A DNA stretch of 64,000 bases from an uncultured Muribaculaceae bacterium. GTDB lineage: Bacteria; Bacteroidota; Bacteroidia; Bacteroidales; Muribaculaceae. The position numbers were made by a program, and so were the translations under genes. Positions 1-6,931 of the stretch are shown one piece after another (the first letter of the stretch is position 1; each line of letters starts with the position of its first letter). Under the pieces are notes generated by a model that was given only the letters and a program-made list of their open reading frames with translations, made no database searches and was not told the origin of the DNA. The stretch lies in NCBI GenBank assembly GCA_947632485.1, contig CANRPJ010000014.1, positions 1 through 64,000 on the forward strand. The letters are read 5' to 3'.

Positions 1-45
1 TATGGGGGTTATTATATAACGTACCGAGTCAGTCGAATATTTTGG

Positions 46-3000
46 TTAGCCCTGCCACGGAACTACGCCGCTGCCCCTCTCTATTCCAGTATTCTTGAAT
101 GCTCCTTCCTGAATAGTTTTAAGTCCGGAGCCAAGTGTAAGATTTGTTATATGTTGGGCGGCAAAAGCGTATTTACCAAGATTAGTTACACTATTCGGAA
201 TTACCAGACTCGTGATTGCAGGTGTTGCACCACCCCAACCACCATAAGCATCATACATCGCAAAAGCAAACTCACCGATTGACTCAAGAGTAGCTGGGAA
301 AGTGATTTCATCAATAGCTGTGCCAAAGAATGAATAATTGCCAATCGTTTTGAGCTCCAGCGGCAAGAACACTGTCTGGAGGCTGCTACAATATCTGAAA
401 AGATTATCGTCGAGATAATCAATATCAGCTACGAGCACAGCCTTTTCAAGAGCGGTACAACCCTGGAAAACGCCTTTCTGCCCTTCATAACCTACCATCT
501 CATCGACCGGGGTCATCTCTCCCAGATAGGTAAGACCTACGGGAAGAGTAATCTCCGTGATTTTCTTACAACCCTGATATGCTCCCTCTTCTATTCTCTT
601 AAGGCTTGACGGGAACGAAGGATTTTCGAGTAATTCGCAGCCCTCGAAGGCCGACTCGCCAATCTCCTCCAGTCCAGCCGGAAGAATTACGGAATAGAGT
701 TCCTTATTGTTGTAGAAGGCGTAAGAGCCGATGCGCTTGATTGTGGTGGGAAGATCTACCTCATCTTTGAAATAGAGATTATAGTTCTTATAATCTGGAA
801 TCTCCGTCATTCCCTCCTTTAGTTCGGGCGTAGTCATCACAACACCACCTACGTAGGGCTTACCATTCCAATAGGGATTGGAATAGAAATTACCGAGCTT
901 AACGTTGGAGTACCATGAGGGCCAATCAGCGAAATTCACTTTCTCAACCGATGTGTTTCTGAACGCGTCAGCTTCTATCTCCTTCAATGAACCGGGGATA
1001 GTAAGCTCATTAAGCGACCAGTTAACTAAAAAAGCGTCCTTAGAAATTTTCTCAACACCTTCTGGTATTACATATTTACTCTCATTGCCCTGCGAATTGT
1101 TTTCTTCTGCAAGAACAGGCACTAGATAAAGTGTTTTACCATTGTCAGTCAGCATAGTACCATCTGAAAGGATAATGGTGTTAGTTGGATCGTATCGGAA
1201 AATTCGTTCGCTTCCTATAGTATCCCACTTTACATTTTGAGGACATACTACAATACTTAAGCTATTAGGTTGGTCAAAAGCTCTTTCACCAATAATAATA
1301 TTGGGATTTCGGATTATCACAATACTCATTCTATAATTATGATAGAAGGCTTGCCTACCAATAGTTTCTACCGAAACAGGTATGTCAACATTTACTATAG
1401 AGGTACAACCAGAAAAAGCATAGTCTCCAATAGATTTCAATGAATCAGGAAGTTTTAATGCCTCTAGACTCTGACAACAATAGAAAGCAGTAGATTCAAT
1501 TGAGGTAACTGAATTCGGAATCTCTACTGAAGTCAATGAAGAACAATCAGAGAAAGCATTATAGCCGATTAAGGTAACTGAATTCGGAATCTTAACCGTA
1601 GTCAAGGATTTACATCCAGAAAATGCATTAGAGCCAATTTCTGTGACAGTAAACTCTACTCCATTATAATATACCTTTTCTGGAATGATAAGGTCACCTT
1701 CAATACTTTGAACGTTACTCGAGCCAACTACTGAAACTAATCTTGAGGGATCGTAGAGCACATAATAGTTCAAGGTCTGGCCTTCGTAGGTATACTCGAA
1801 TGTCTGCCCGAACGGAATATCGCCTGAATCTTCCTTCACCATAATTGAGCATGAAGCTGAGACTCCGGTACCTTCGATAGTAGCTGTAATGGTTGCTGTA
1901 CCTGCCGATAAGGCGGTTACATAGCCATTCGCGTCTACAGTTGCTACTGATTCATCACTCGAAGTCCAGATTACGGTTTTGCCAGTAGAACCACCGGATA
2001 TAGAGACTGAGAGCTGTACAATTCCGCTTACTACCATAACCTTCTGGGTCAGATTCAGCTCAATGCCCTCCGGCTCAATCACCTTGGCTGTTACCGTGAT
2101 TTCGCAAGAAGCCTCCTTGCCATTCGAGGTCTTGGCTGTAATGGTTGCTGTACCGGCTTTCAGAGCCGTCACAAGACCATTTTGATCCACCGTTGCCACC
2201 GACTCATCGCTCGAACTCCAGGTAACGGTCTTGTCAGTAGTATTTTCAGGTAGTACTGTGGCAGTCAAAGTAATAGTCTCGCTAACCTTCAGCTCATCAG
2301 CCTCCTTATCCAGTTTTACGCTTTCGGCTAAAATCTCATCGGTATTGGCGAAGTTGTAAGCTTCAATCTTCTGAAAATATTTCCACGGCTCAATTTCTTG
2401 GCACTTCTTTATAGTCGATTCCGGCACATATAGGGTAGCATTCTTGTAAATGATATCATGATCAGGATAATTTGAATTAAAGAATGACCGATTGCCACTT
2501 ATTGGATTTTCTGCATCATAATAAACCGAAGTCAGGCCGTTGCAATCCTCGAAAGCAGAGATGCCGATTGAAGTTACAGAATTCGGAATCTCAATTGAAG
2601 TCAGATCACTGCAACTAGAGAAAGCAACGTTGCCGATTGAGGTAACGGAATTGGGAATCTTAATCGAAGTCAGACTGCTACAATATGAGAAAGCACCGCC
2701 ACCGATTATGGTAACGGAATTTGGAATCTCAATCGAAGTCAGGCCGCTGCATTCGCCGAAAGCCCATCCGCCGATTGTTTCTACCGAATTGGGAATCTCA
2801 ATCGAAGTCAGACCGCTGCAACCATAGAAAGCTTCGTCACCGATTGAGGTGACAGAATTGGGAATCTCAATCGAAGTCAGACTGGTACACCCCTGGAAAG
2901 CACTGACGCCGATTTCTGTTACCGAATTTGGAATCTTAATCGAAGTCAGGCCGCTGCAATTCTTGAAAACTTCTTTACCGATTTCGGTGACCGAATTGGG

Positions 3001-3501
3001 AAGCTCCATTGAAGTCAGGCCGCTGCAACCAAAGAAAGCATAGTAGCCAATTGAAGTAACGGAATTGGGAATCTCAATCGAGGTCAGACCGCTGCAACCA
3101 CGGAAAGCTGCGCCTGCAATTAAGGTGACGGAATTTAGAATCTCAATCGAAGTCAGACTGGTACACCCCTCGAAAGCACTGATGCCGATTGAGGTGACGG
3201 AATTTGGAATCTCAATCGAAGTCAAGTCGCTACAATTTTTGAAAGCGTTGGAGCCGATTGAGATTAAGGAGTACTCTACATCTCCATCTTTTGGATTTGC
3301 AGGCAGGATCAAATCTCCGGAAACTTTGTTGCCACCAACAGAAGTACCTCCAGCTTTAGTTGAACAGGTCTTTGCTGCTTCGTTGATTACAGTATAGGTA
3401 ATCGTTTGACCTCCATGGGTGTAGGTAAAGTCTTGAGCCGCGACGCGCATAGGTAATAGCCCTGCCAGCACTATTAGCAATAGAAGTAGTCTTTGCTTCA
3501 T
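46..3501 (-). CDS. BspA-like leucine-rich-repeat surface protein with two BIG2 domains
   Basis: Secreted or cell-surface repeat protein of 1151 residues, probably for adhesion or glycan/protein binding (inferred from the BspA family). I start at ATG 3501 because it begins a clear signal peptide (MKQRLLLLLIVLAG...); a GTG nine codons upstream would bury it. After the signal come an LRR_5 block with ten near-identical 23-residue repeats (consensus LTSIEIPNSVTSIG-x-x-AF-x-x-C), two BIG2 domains (around residues 390-560, each with the WSSSDESVATVD or WTSSDESVATVD signature), then a second, more divergent LRR_5 block. The protein ends in mid-repeat (AFKNTGIERGSGVVPWQG) without a C-terminal sorting domain, so it may be frameshifted or rearranged near the window edge. 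Family assignment is firm; the ligand is unknown. Confidence 0.85.
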   Translation of the reverse strand: MKQRLLLLLIVLAGLLPMRVAAQDFTYTHGGQTITYTVINEAAKTCSTKAGGTSVGGNKVSGDLILPANPKDGDVEYSLISIGSNAFKNCSDLTSIEIPNSVTSIGISAFEGCTSLTSIEILNSVTLIAGAAFRGCSGLTSIEIPNSVTSIGYYAFFGCSGLTSMELPNSVTEIGKEVFKNCSGLTSIKIPNSVTEIGVSAFQGCTSLTSIEIPNSVTSIGDEAFYGCSGLTSIEIPNSVETIGGWAFGECSGLTSIEIPNSVTIIGGGAFSYCSSLTSIKIPNSVTSIGNVAFSSCSDLTSIEIPNSVTSIGISAFEDCNGLTSVYYDAENPISGNRSFFNSNYPDHDIIYKNATLYVPESTIKKCQEIEPWKYFQKIEAYNFANTDEILAESVKLDKEADELKVSETITLTATVLPENTTDKTVTWSSSDESVATVDQNGLVTALKAGTATITAKTSNGKEASCEITVTAKVIEPEGIELNLTQKVMVVSGIVQLSVSISGGSTGKTVIWTSSDESVATVDANGYVTALSAGTATITATIEGTGVSASCSIMVKEDSGDIPFGQTFEYTYEGQTLNYYVLYDPSRLVSVVGSSNVQSIEGDLIIPEKVYYNGVEFTVTEIGSNAFSGCKSLTTVKIPNSVTLIGYNAFSDCSSLTSVEIPNSVTSIESTAFYCCQSLEALKLPDSLKSIGDYAFSGCTSIVNVDIPVSVETIGRQAFYHNYRMSIVIIRNPNIIIGERAFDQPNSLSIVVCPQNVKWDTIGSERIFRYDPTNTIILSDGTMLTDNGKTLYLVPVLAEENNSQGNESKYVIPEGVEKISKDAFLVNWSLNELTIPGSLKEIEADAFRNTSVEKVNFADWPSWYSNVKLGNFYSNPYWNGKPYVGGVVMTTPELKEGMTEIPDYKNYNLYFKDEVDLPTTIKRIGSYAFYNNKELYSVILPAGLEEIGESAFEGCELLENPSFPSSLKRIEEGAYQGCKKITEITLPVGLTYLGEMTPVDEMVGYEGQKGVFQGCTALEKAVLVADIDYLDDNLFRYCSSLQTVFLPLELKTIGNYSFFGTAIDEITFPATLESIGEFAFAMYDAYGGWGGATPAITSLVIPNSVTNLGKYAFAAQHITNLTLGSGLKTIQEGAFKNTGIERGSGVVPWQG
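2540..3240 (-). repeat. Ten tandem 69-bp repeats encoding identical-length LRRs
   Basis: Ten consecutive 69-base units inside the LRR gene, each encoding one 23-residue repeat. The motif for IEIPNSVTSIG recurs almost unchanged, while the two residues before AF and the three after it vary from unit to unit. Such near-identical in-frame repeats can gain or lose units by slipped-strand or homologous recombination without breaking the frame. Boundaries are approximate. Confidence 0.85.
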
Positions 3502-3559
3502 ACTTAATAAATGTGTCGCCGGGCTCACCTCATTGACGTTAGGTTGGTTCTTAAAAAAG

Positions 3560-3622
3560 AAAGCGTGAGAGCCGTATCAGATGCTCGTCCTTCGATTAGG
3601 TCTTTTCGCTGATAAACGCTTT
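3560..3622 (-). promoter_or_regulatory. Structured 5' leader of the LRR gene
   Basis: In the minus-strand transcript, AAAGCGT (3616-3622) pairs with ACGCTTT (3560-3566) and TATCAG (3609-3614) pairs with CTGATA (3575-3580). An 8-base internal bulge separates the two stems on one side, and they enclose a 28-base apical region. The structure lies in a leader of about 180 bases between the promoter and ATG 3501. I cannot match it to a known riboswitch by eye; a regulatory role is inference. Confidence 0.4.
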
Positions 3623-3686
3623 TTCACTATGTTTGCCGCACCACCCTCAAAACCCTGGTCGGGCTTCTGCTGGTAGGTATGCGTCG

Positions 3687-3717
3687 CAAAGTTACAACTT
3701 CTTCCTTTTCTGCGCAA
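3687..3717 (-). promoter_or_regulatory. Bacteroidetes-type promoter of the LRR gene
   Basis: On the minus strand TTG (3715-3717), a 20-base spacer, then TAACTTTG (3687-3694). This matches the Bacteroidetes -33/-7 consensus. Transcription would start near 3680, giving a leader of about 180 bases before ATG 3501. Confidence 0.6.
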
Positions 3718-3832
3718 TACCCGAAACGATGCGATTCCGGGTGAACATAAGGGGCGGCAGGAGCTTTTATATTAGGAAACGCAGATGGAGGTTCCGACCG
3801 GAATGGATATATTATGCGAAAAATGGTGAGTT

Positions 3833-4510
3833 ATGACGCGGAAATTTGAGATAGCGGGCTTGCAGTGCGTGAGTAGCGAGCCGGTAAGCAGCGACAGGGT
3901 GGCGTGGATACTGTATCCTATGGATCTGCCGGCCGGGTGGCTCGAGGCTGCGGCTGAGCGCTATGGCACTACGATAGTGGTGGTTACGGGTATGGACTGG
4001 CAGAATGTATTCAGTCCGTGGCCGGCTCCGGGCGTGCCCGCCGGCACTCCGGATTTCAAAGGGGAGTCGCCAGAGTTTCTGAGTCTTCTGCAGCAGAAGG
4101 TGATTCCGCAGGTGGAGTCGGCGCTGGGCATCGCTCCGGGCGCTGAGCGTAGCCTTGTGGGCGTGTCGATGTCGGGGCTTTTTGCCCTCTGGCAGTGGGT
4201 GTTGTGTGATACCTTCAAGAACATCGCCTCCTTGTCGGGCTCCTTCTGGTATGAGGGTTTCCTCGCATGGCTCAGGAGGCGGCCGATACCTGCGAAGAGC
4301 GGAAAGGGCTATTTCCTGCTCGGCGACCAGGAGCCGAAGTCGAAGGTGTTCGGTTCGGTCGGGGTGAACACGCAGGATATCATAGAGTTGCTACGTGGTG
4401 CCGGGATTGATGTAGAGTTTCAGAGCGTGCCCGGCAATCATTATTCCGATCCCGTTCCGCGTCTCGAAAAGGCATTTTCAGCGCTTTATCCCGCGGTCGG
4501 CCATGCATAA
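3833..4510 (+). CDS. Alpha/beta-hydrolase esterase
   Basis: Serine hydrolase of 225 residues with the alpha/beta fold, related to the putative esterase group of the enterochelin-esterase type. The nucleophile elbow G-V-S-M-S-G lies near residue 107 and is followed by the small, hydrophobic helix usual for the fold. A late D-Q-E near residue 167 and H in G-N-H-Y near residue 203 are likely the remaining triad members. No signal peptide, so probably cytoplasmic. Its stop overlaps the start of the AlkD-like gene by 8 bases, so the two are probably co-transcribed. The substrate cannot be predicted. Confidence 0.75.
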   Translation: MTRKFEIAGLQCVSSEPVSSDRVAWILYPMDLPAGWLEAAAERYGTTIVVVTGMDWQNVFSPWPAPGVPAGTPDFKGESPEFLSLLQQKVIPQVESALGIAPGAERSLVGVSMSGLFALWQWVLCDTFKNIASLSGSFWYEGFLAWLRRRPIPAKSGKGYFLLGDQEPKSKVFGSVGVNTQDIIELLRGAGIDVEFQSVPGNHYSDPVPRLEKAFSALYPAVGHA

Positions 4511-5252
4511 GGCAATCGATATCGAAGCCACGCTCCTGAGTATGGCAGAGGAGCGGCAGGCGCGCCAGCTGCTGCGCTTTTTCAAGACGGGGCCGGGGGA
4601 GTATGGCGAAGGCGACCGCTTCATTGGGCTGAGGAATCCGCAGGTCAGGCTGGTGGTGAAAGAGGCGTGGAGGCATACTCCGCTTAGCGAGGCGGTGACG
4701 CTGGCTCAATCGCCGCTTCACGAGTTGCGCCTCTGCGGGCTATTGATCATGGTGGAGCAGTATCTGCGGGCTATGAAGAGGAAAGATAAGGCGGAAATGG
4801 CTGATATCTTCGATACTTATATGGCGCTTCACCCGTTTGTAAACAACTGGGATCTGGTCGATCTCTCTGCAATCAAGATTGTGGGTAATCATGAGGTGCT
4901 CAATCCCGGTCTCGCCCTGCTCGATGACTGGATTCGCCCCGAGGGGCATACGATGTGGCAGCAGCGTATTGCTATGGTGAGCACATGGATCCTGACGCGC
5001 CACTGCCGCCCCGACGTATGCTTCCGGCGCGCCTCACAGCTCCTTCAAAGCCCTCACGACCTGCTGCATAAGGCCTCCGGCTGGATGCTGCGCGAGGCCT
5101 GGAAGAAGGGCTACAGAGAGGAATTGCGGGCCTTCCTAAGGGAGTACGCCCGGCAGATGCCCTCCGTAATGCTCAGCTATGCCTGCGAGCAGATGCACCC
5201 CGACGAGCGCCACCGTTGGCAGCAGCTAAGAAAATCCCCGACAAAAGCTTGA
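4503..5252 (+). CDS. DNA alkylation repair protein (AlkD-like)
   Basis: HEAT-repeat DNA glycosylase family protein, 249 residues, expected to remove alkylated bases such as N3- and N7-alkylpurines. Family hallmarks are F-K-T-G-P-G-E-Y-G-E-G-D-R-F near residue 28, N-N-W-D-L-V-D near 115 with the acidic residue expected in the active-site cleft, W-Q-Q-R-I-A near 151, and H-K-A-S-G-W-M-L-R-E near 193. It overlaps the upstream esterase gene and ends 10 bases before a convergent pseudogene. Length matches the family. Confidence 0.88.
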   Translation: MHKAIDIEATLLSMAEERQARQLLRFFKTGPGEYGEGDRFIGLRNPQVRLVVKEAWRHTPLSEAVTLAQSPLHELRLCGLLIMVEQYLRAMKRKDKAEMADIFDTYMALHPFVNNWDLVDLSAIKIVGNHEVLNPGLALLDDWIRPEGHTMWQQRIAMVSTWILTRHCRPDVCFRRASQLLQSPHDLLHKASGWMLREAWKKGYREELRAFLREYARQMPSVMLSYACEQMHPDERHRWQQLRKSPTKA

Positions 5253-5261
5253 TCTTCCGGA

Positions 5262-5782
5262 TTATACGGTGACTACGATTTTGCCGGTCAGCCCGCGCTT
5301 CTCGGCCAGAATATGGGCCTGAGCAATCTCTTCCAGCCTGAATTTCGCGGCTACTACGGGGTGAATGCCGCTTTCCCCGATCAGGCGCATCATCGCGTAG
5401 ATTTGCCCCTGCGTGGGGCTGTTGCTATAAAACCCAGTGAGGTACACTCCCGACGGTATCTCCTTTATGGGATCGAAATCCTTGAGCGAGAATACGTTGC
5501 CAAGCAGCCCCGTATGGCATACGATGCCGTGGGTAGCCGTAAGCCGCAGAGATTCCCTCAGCGTGGCGCCCCCTATGAGTTCGAGCACCTTGGTGGCTCC
5601 CTGCGGGTAGCGGCTGAGAAAGCGTCGCCGGAAATCATCTCCCTCGATCTCAACCCCGTCGGCTCCCGTAGCCTTCAGTAGGTCAGCCTTATGGGCGCTG
5701 CGGGTCGTAGCTATCACCTTTGCGCCCATAGCTTTACCGAGCTGAATGGCAGCAAGCCCCACGGTCGAAGTGCCCGCGCGCG
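5262..5782 (-). pseudogene. Remnant of a zinc-type alcohol dehydrogenase/quinone oxidoreductase
   Basis: Only the C-terminal half of an MDR-family oxidoreductase is present: the nucleotide-binding stretch (A-G-T-S-T-V-G-L-A-A-I-Q-L then A-M-G-A-K-V-I-A-T-T-R-S) through to the C-terminal G-L-T-G-K-I-V-V-T-V. The roughly 150-residue N-terminal catalytic domain is missing. Upstream, in the same frame, the reading changes to unrelated membrane-protein-like sequence, so the gene was truncated by rearrangement. An open frame continues to about 5840, but no functional start or N-terminal domain is visible. Confidence 0.75.
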
Positions 5783-5931
5783 TGGAGTATAGCCTTACCT
5801 CCGCCGGCCTCTCCCTGATTCCTATCATAGTGAGCCTCACCGTGTGGGCTCAGGCCAACATGAAGACCATCATCGCCCACCGGGCCCAATCCTCTTCCGA
5901 CGCCTGAAAATTCCTCTTCGGATAAAAATCC
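5783..5931 (-). pseudogene. Remnant of an unidentified membrane-protein gene with in-frame TGA
   Basis: In frame with the oxidoreductase remnant the minus strand reads K-D-F-Y-P-K-R-N-F-Q-A then W-A-R-W-A-M-M-V-F-M-L-A, a TGA, then A-H-T-V-R-L-T-M-I-G-I-R-E-R-P-A-E. This reads like the C-terminal end of a small membrane protein with TGA where a Trp would fit. I do not recognise the family. It lies between the transposase remnant and the oxidoreductase remnant. Confidence 0.35.
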
Positions 5932-5932
5932 T

Positions 5933-6454
5933 TTAGGAGTTAAAGCAATCATCTTGCCATCTGGCAATATTATTCGCAATATATTCGCCAATATTCTGGC
6001 TATCCTTTTGACCCCTAATGAAATGGTCATAATAACGGGCTTGTCAGGCAAAATTTAATCCTAATGATTTTGCAAATTTTGTTACACTTCCTTTCAGTGA
6101 TGATATATATTTACTTAATGTAGGGACATGCCTTTGGCATGTTGAATTAGCTCTCAATGCAGGATTAGGAGTTCTTTGTTGATAGCCATTACAAATTTTT
6201 GATTCAGAAATCGATGCGATAAAATGTATATGATTGGGCATAACTACGAATATTGGGATAGAAATATCCGGGTAAATTTCATTACATCTAAGTAATTGCT
6301 CCTCTGTGAATTTCCCTATTTTACTAAGTCTCATCTCTGAATTCTCGATTTTTCCAAAATAGTGAAGTCTATTATGCGTGCATATTGTGATGAAGTATTC
6401 GCCTCCATCATAATCGAGGAATTTTGCCCGAGGGGACTTCCGGTATTGTTCCAT
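5933..6454 (-). pseudogene. REP-associated tyrosine transposase (RAYT), broken by one TGA
   Basis: Y1-family HUH transposase. The first 137 codons carry family features: the start M-E-Q-Y-R-K-S-P-R-A near 6454, Y-F-I-T-I-C-T-H-N-R, and the HUH motif M-P-N-H-I-H-F. At 6044-6046 the frame meets TGA where this family has Trp (F-A-W-Q), and it then continues in frame with Q-A-R-Y-Y-D-H-F-I-R, Y-I-A-N-N-I-A-R-W-Q-D-D and a natural TAA at 5933. The full-length product would be about 173 residues. A REP-like palindrome is embedded in the coding sequence and another lies just upstream. Confidence 0.8.
6126..6142. repeat. REP-like palindrome inside the RAYT gene
   Basis: ACATGCC-TTT-GGCATGT, a perfect 7-bp palindrome preceded by GTAGGG. 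It lies in the RAYT coding sequence, where it encodes part of S-T-C-Q-R-H-V-P-T, apparently an in-frame insertion in a loop region. Confidence 0.7.
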
Positions 6455-6472
6455 ATTCAGCCGGTAAATTAA

Positions 6473-6488
6473 ACATGCAAAGGCATGT
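6473..6488. repeat. REP-like palindrome upstream of the RAYT gene
   Basis: ACATGC-AAAG-GCATGT followed by CCCTAC: the same element as at 6126, in the opposite orientation and with one base lost from a stem. It lies about 19 bases upstream of the RAYT start. Paired REPs in opposite orientation are the usual substrate arrangement for RAYTs. Confidence 0.65.
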
Positions 6489-6554
6489 CCCTACAAATTT
6501 ACTTATTATTCTGCAAGTGTCGCGGGAAATTTATTTTGAAAAATATGGTGGAGA

Positions 6555-6586
6555 TTTGGAGGATTCAAAATATTTGTGTAATTTTG
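6555..6586 (+). promoter_or_regulatory. Promoter upstream of the secA extension
   Basis: TTTG (6555-6558), a 20-base spacer and TAATTTTG (6579-6586): a full match to the Bacteroidetes consensus. It would give a transcript starting near 6593, with a leader of about 80 bases before ATG 6671. Confidence 0.7.
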
Positions 6587-6670
6587 TAAGCGGAAAGAGG
6601 CGAGGAGGTGTGGCCCGAAGAGGCTTCATCACTAATTAACAAAGTTTTAACCATTAAAAGTATCAGAAAA

Positions 6671-6931
6671 ATGAAGAAATTTCGTTGTAGAAAGAAGAAA
6701 ACCGCTTTGATGGCGGAGCAGGAGCGCCGGAGAGCGGTTGCGCGCCGCGAACTGGCAGTTTTCAAGAAGAAATTCCGGAAAGAATTTGCCGGATCAAGGC
6801 AGGCGCCGGAAGCGGAGCCAGAAAGGAAGTCGAAACCTGATTTTCTTAAGACGGTAAGTTTTTGTAACTTTGCAAAATGTGCGGAGGCCTACCCGGATAT
6901 TCCGGCGGCAGAGGCACTAAATGGCAATAAT
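6671..6931 (+). other. Lys/Arg-rich reading frame in frame with secA
   Basis: From ATG 6671 there are 87 codons without a stop leading directly into secA. The peptide is strongly basic ([10 protein letters not shown], then R-R-R-A-V-A-R-R, then F-K-K-K-F-R-K) and unlike the SecA N-terminus. The A/T-rich stretch before ATG 6671 resembles a Bacteroidetes 5' UTR. It may be a small gene that lost its stop, an alternative SecA N-terminus, or chance. Confidence 0.35.
6865..6872 (+). promoter_or_regulatory. Probable secA promoter -7 box
   Basis: TAACTTTG at 6865-6872. The -33 position (about 6841-6844) reads TTTT, a weak match. A start near 6879 would place the transcript 5' end 53 bases before ATG 6932, supporting that ATG as the main secA start. 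Confidence 0.55.

Larger units (their letters stand above)
3502..3832. other. Intergenic region between divergent LRR gene and esterase
   Basis: A 331-base gap between divergent genes. It holds the minus-strand promoter and a 180-base structured leader for the LRR gene (listed separately). I see no good plus-strand TAnnTTTG box for the esterase. A short plus-strand reading frame runs into the esterase start (TGA overlapping ATG at 3833) but its composition does not look coding. Confidence 0.6.

Noticed and set aside
3633..3836. 67-codon plus-strand frame ending in ATGA overlap with the esterase start
   Set aside because: The overlap looks like coupling, but the peptide is rich in Arg/Tyr without any domain, and the region carries the minus-strand promoter and leader of the LRR gene.
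6044..6046. TGA read as Trp (alternative genetic code)
   Set aside because: Two TGAs at likely Trp positions occur near each other, but intact genes throughout the window end in TGA and use TGG for Trp, so these are nonsense mutations in decaying genes.
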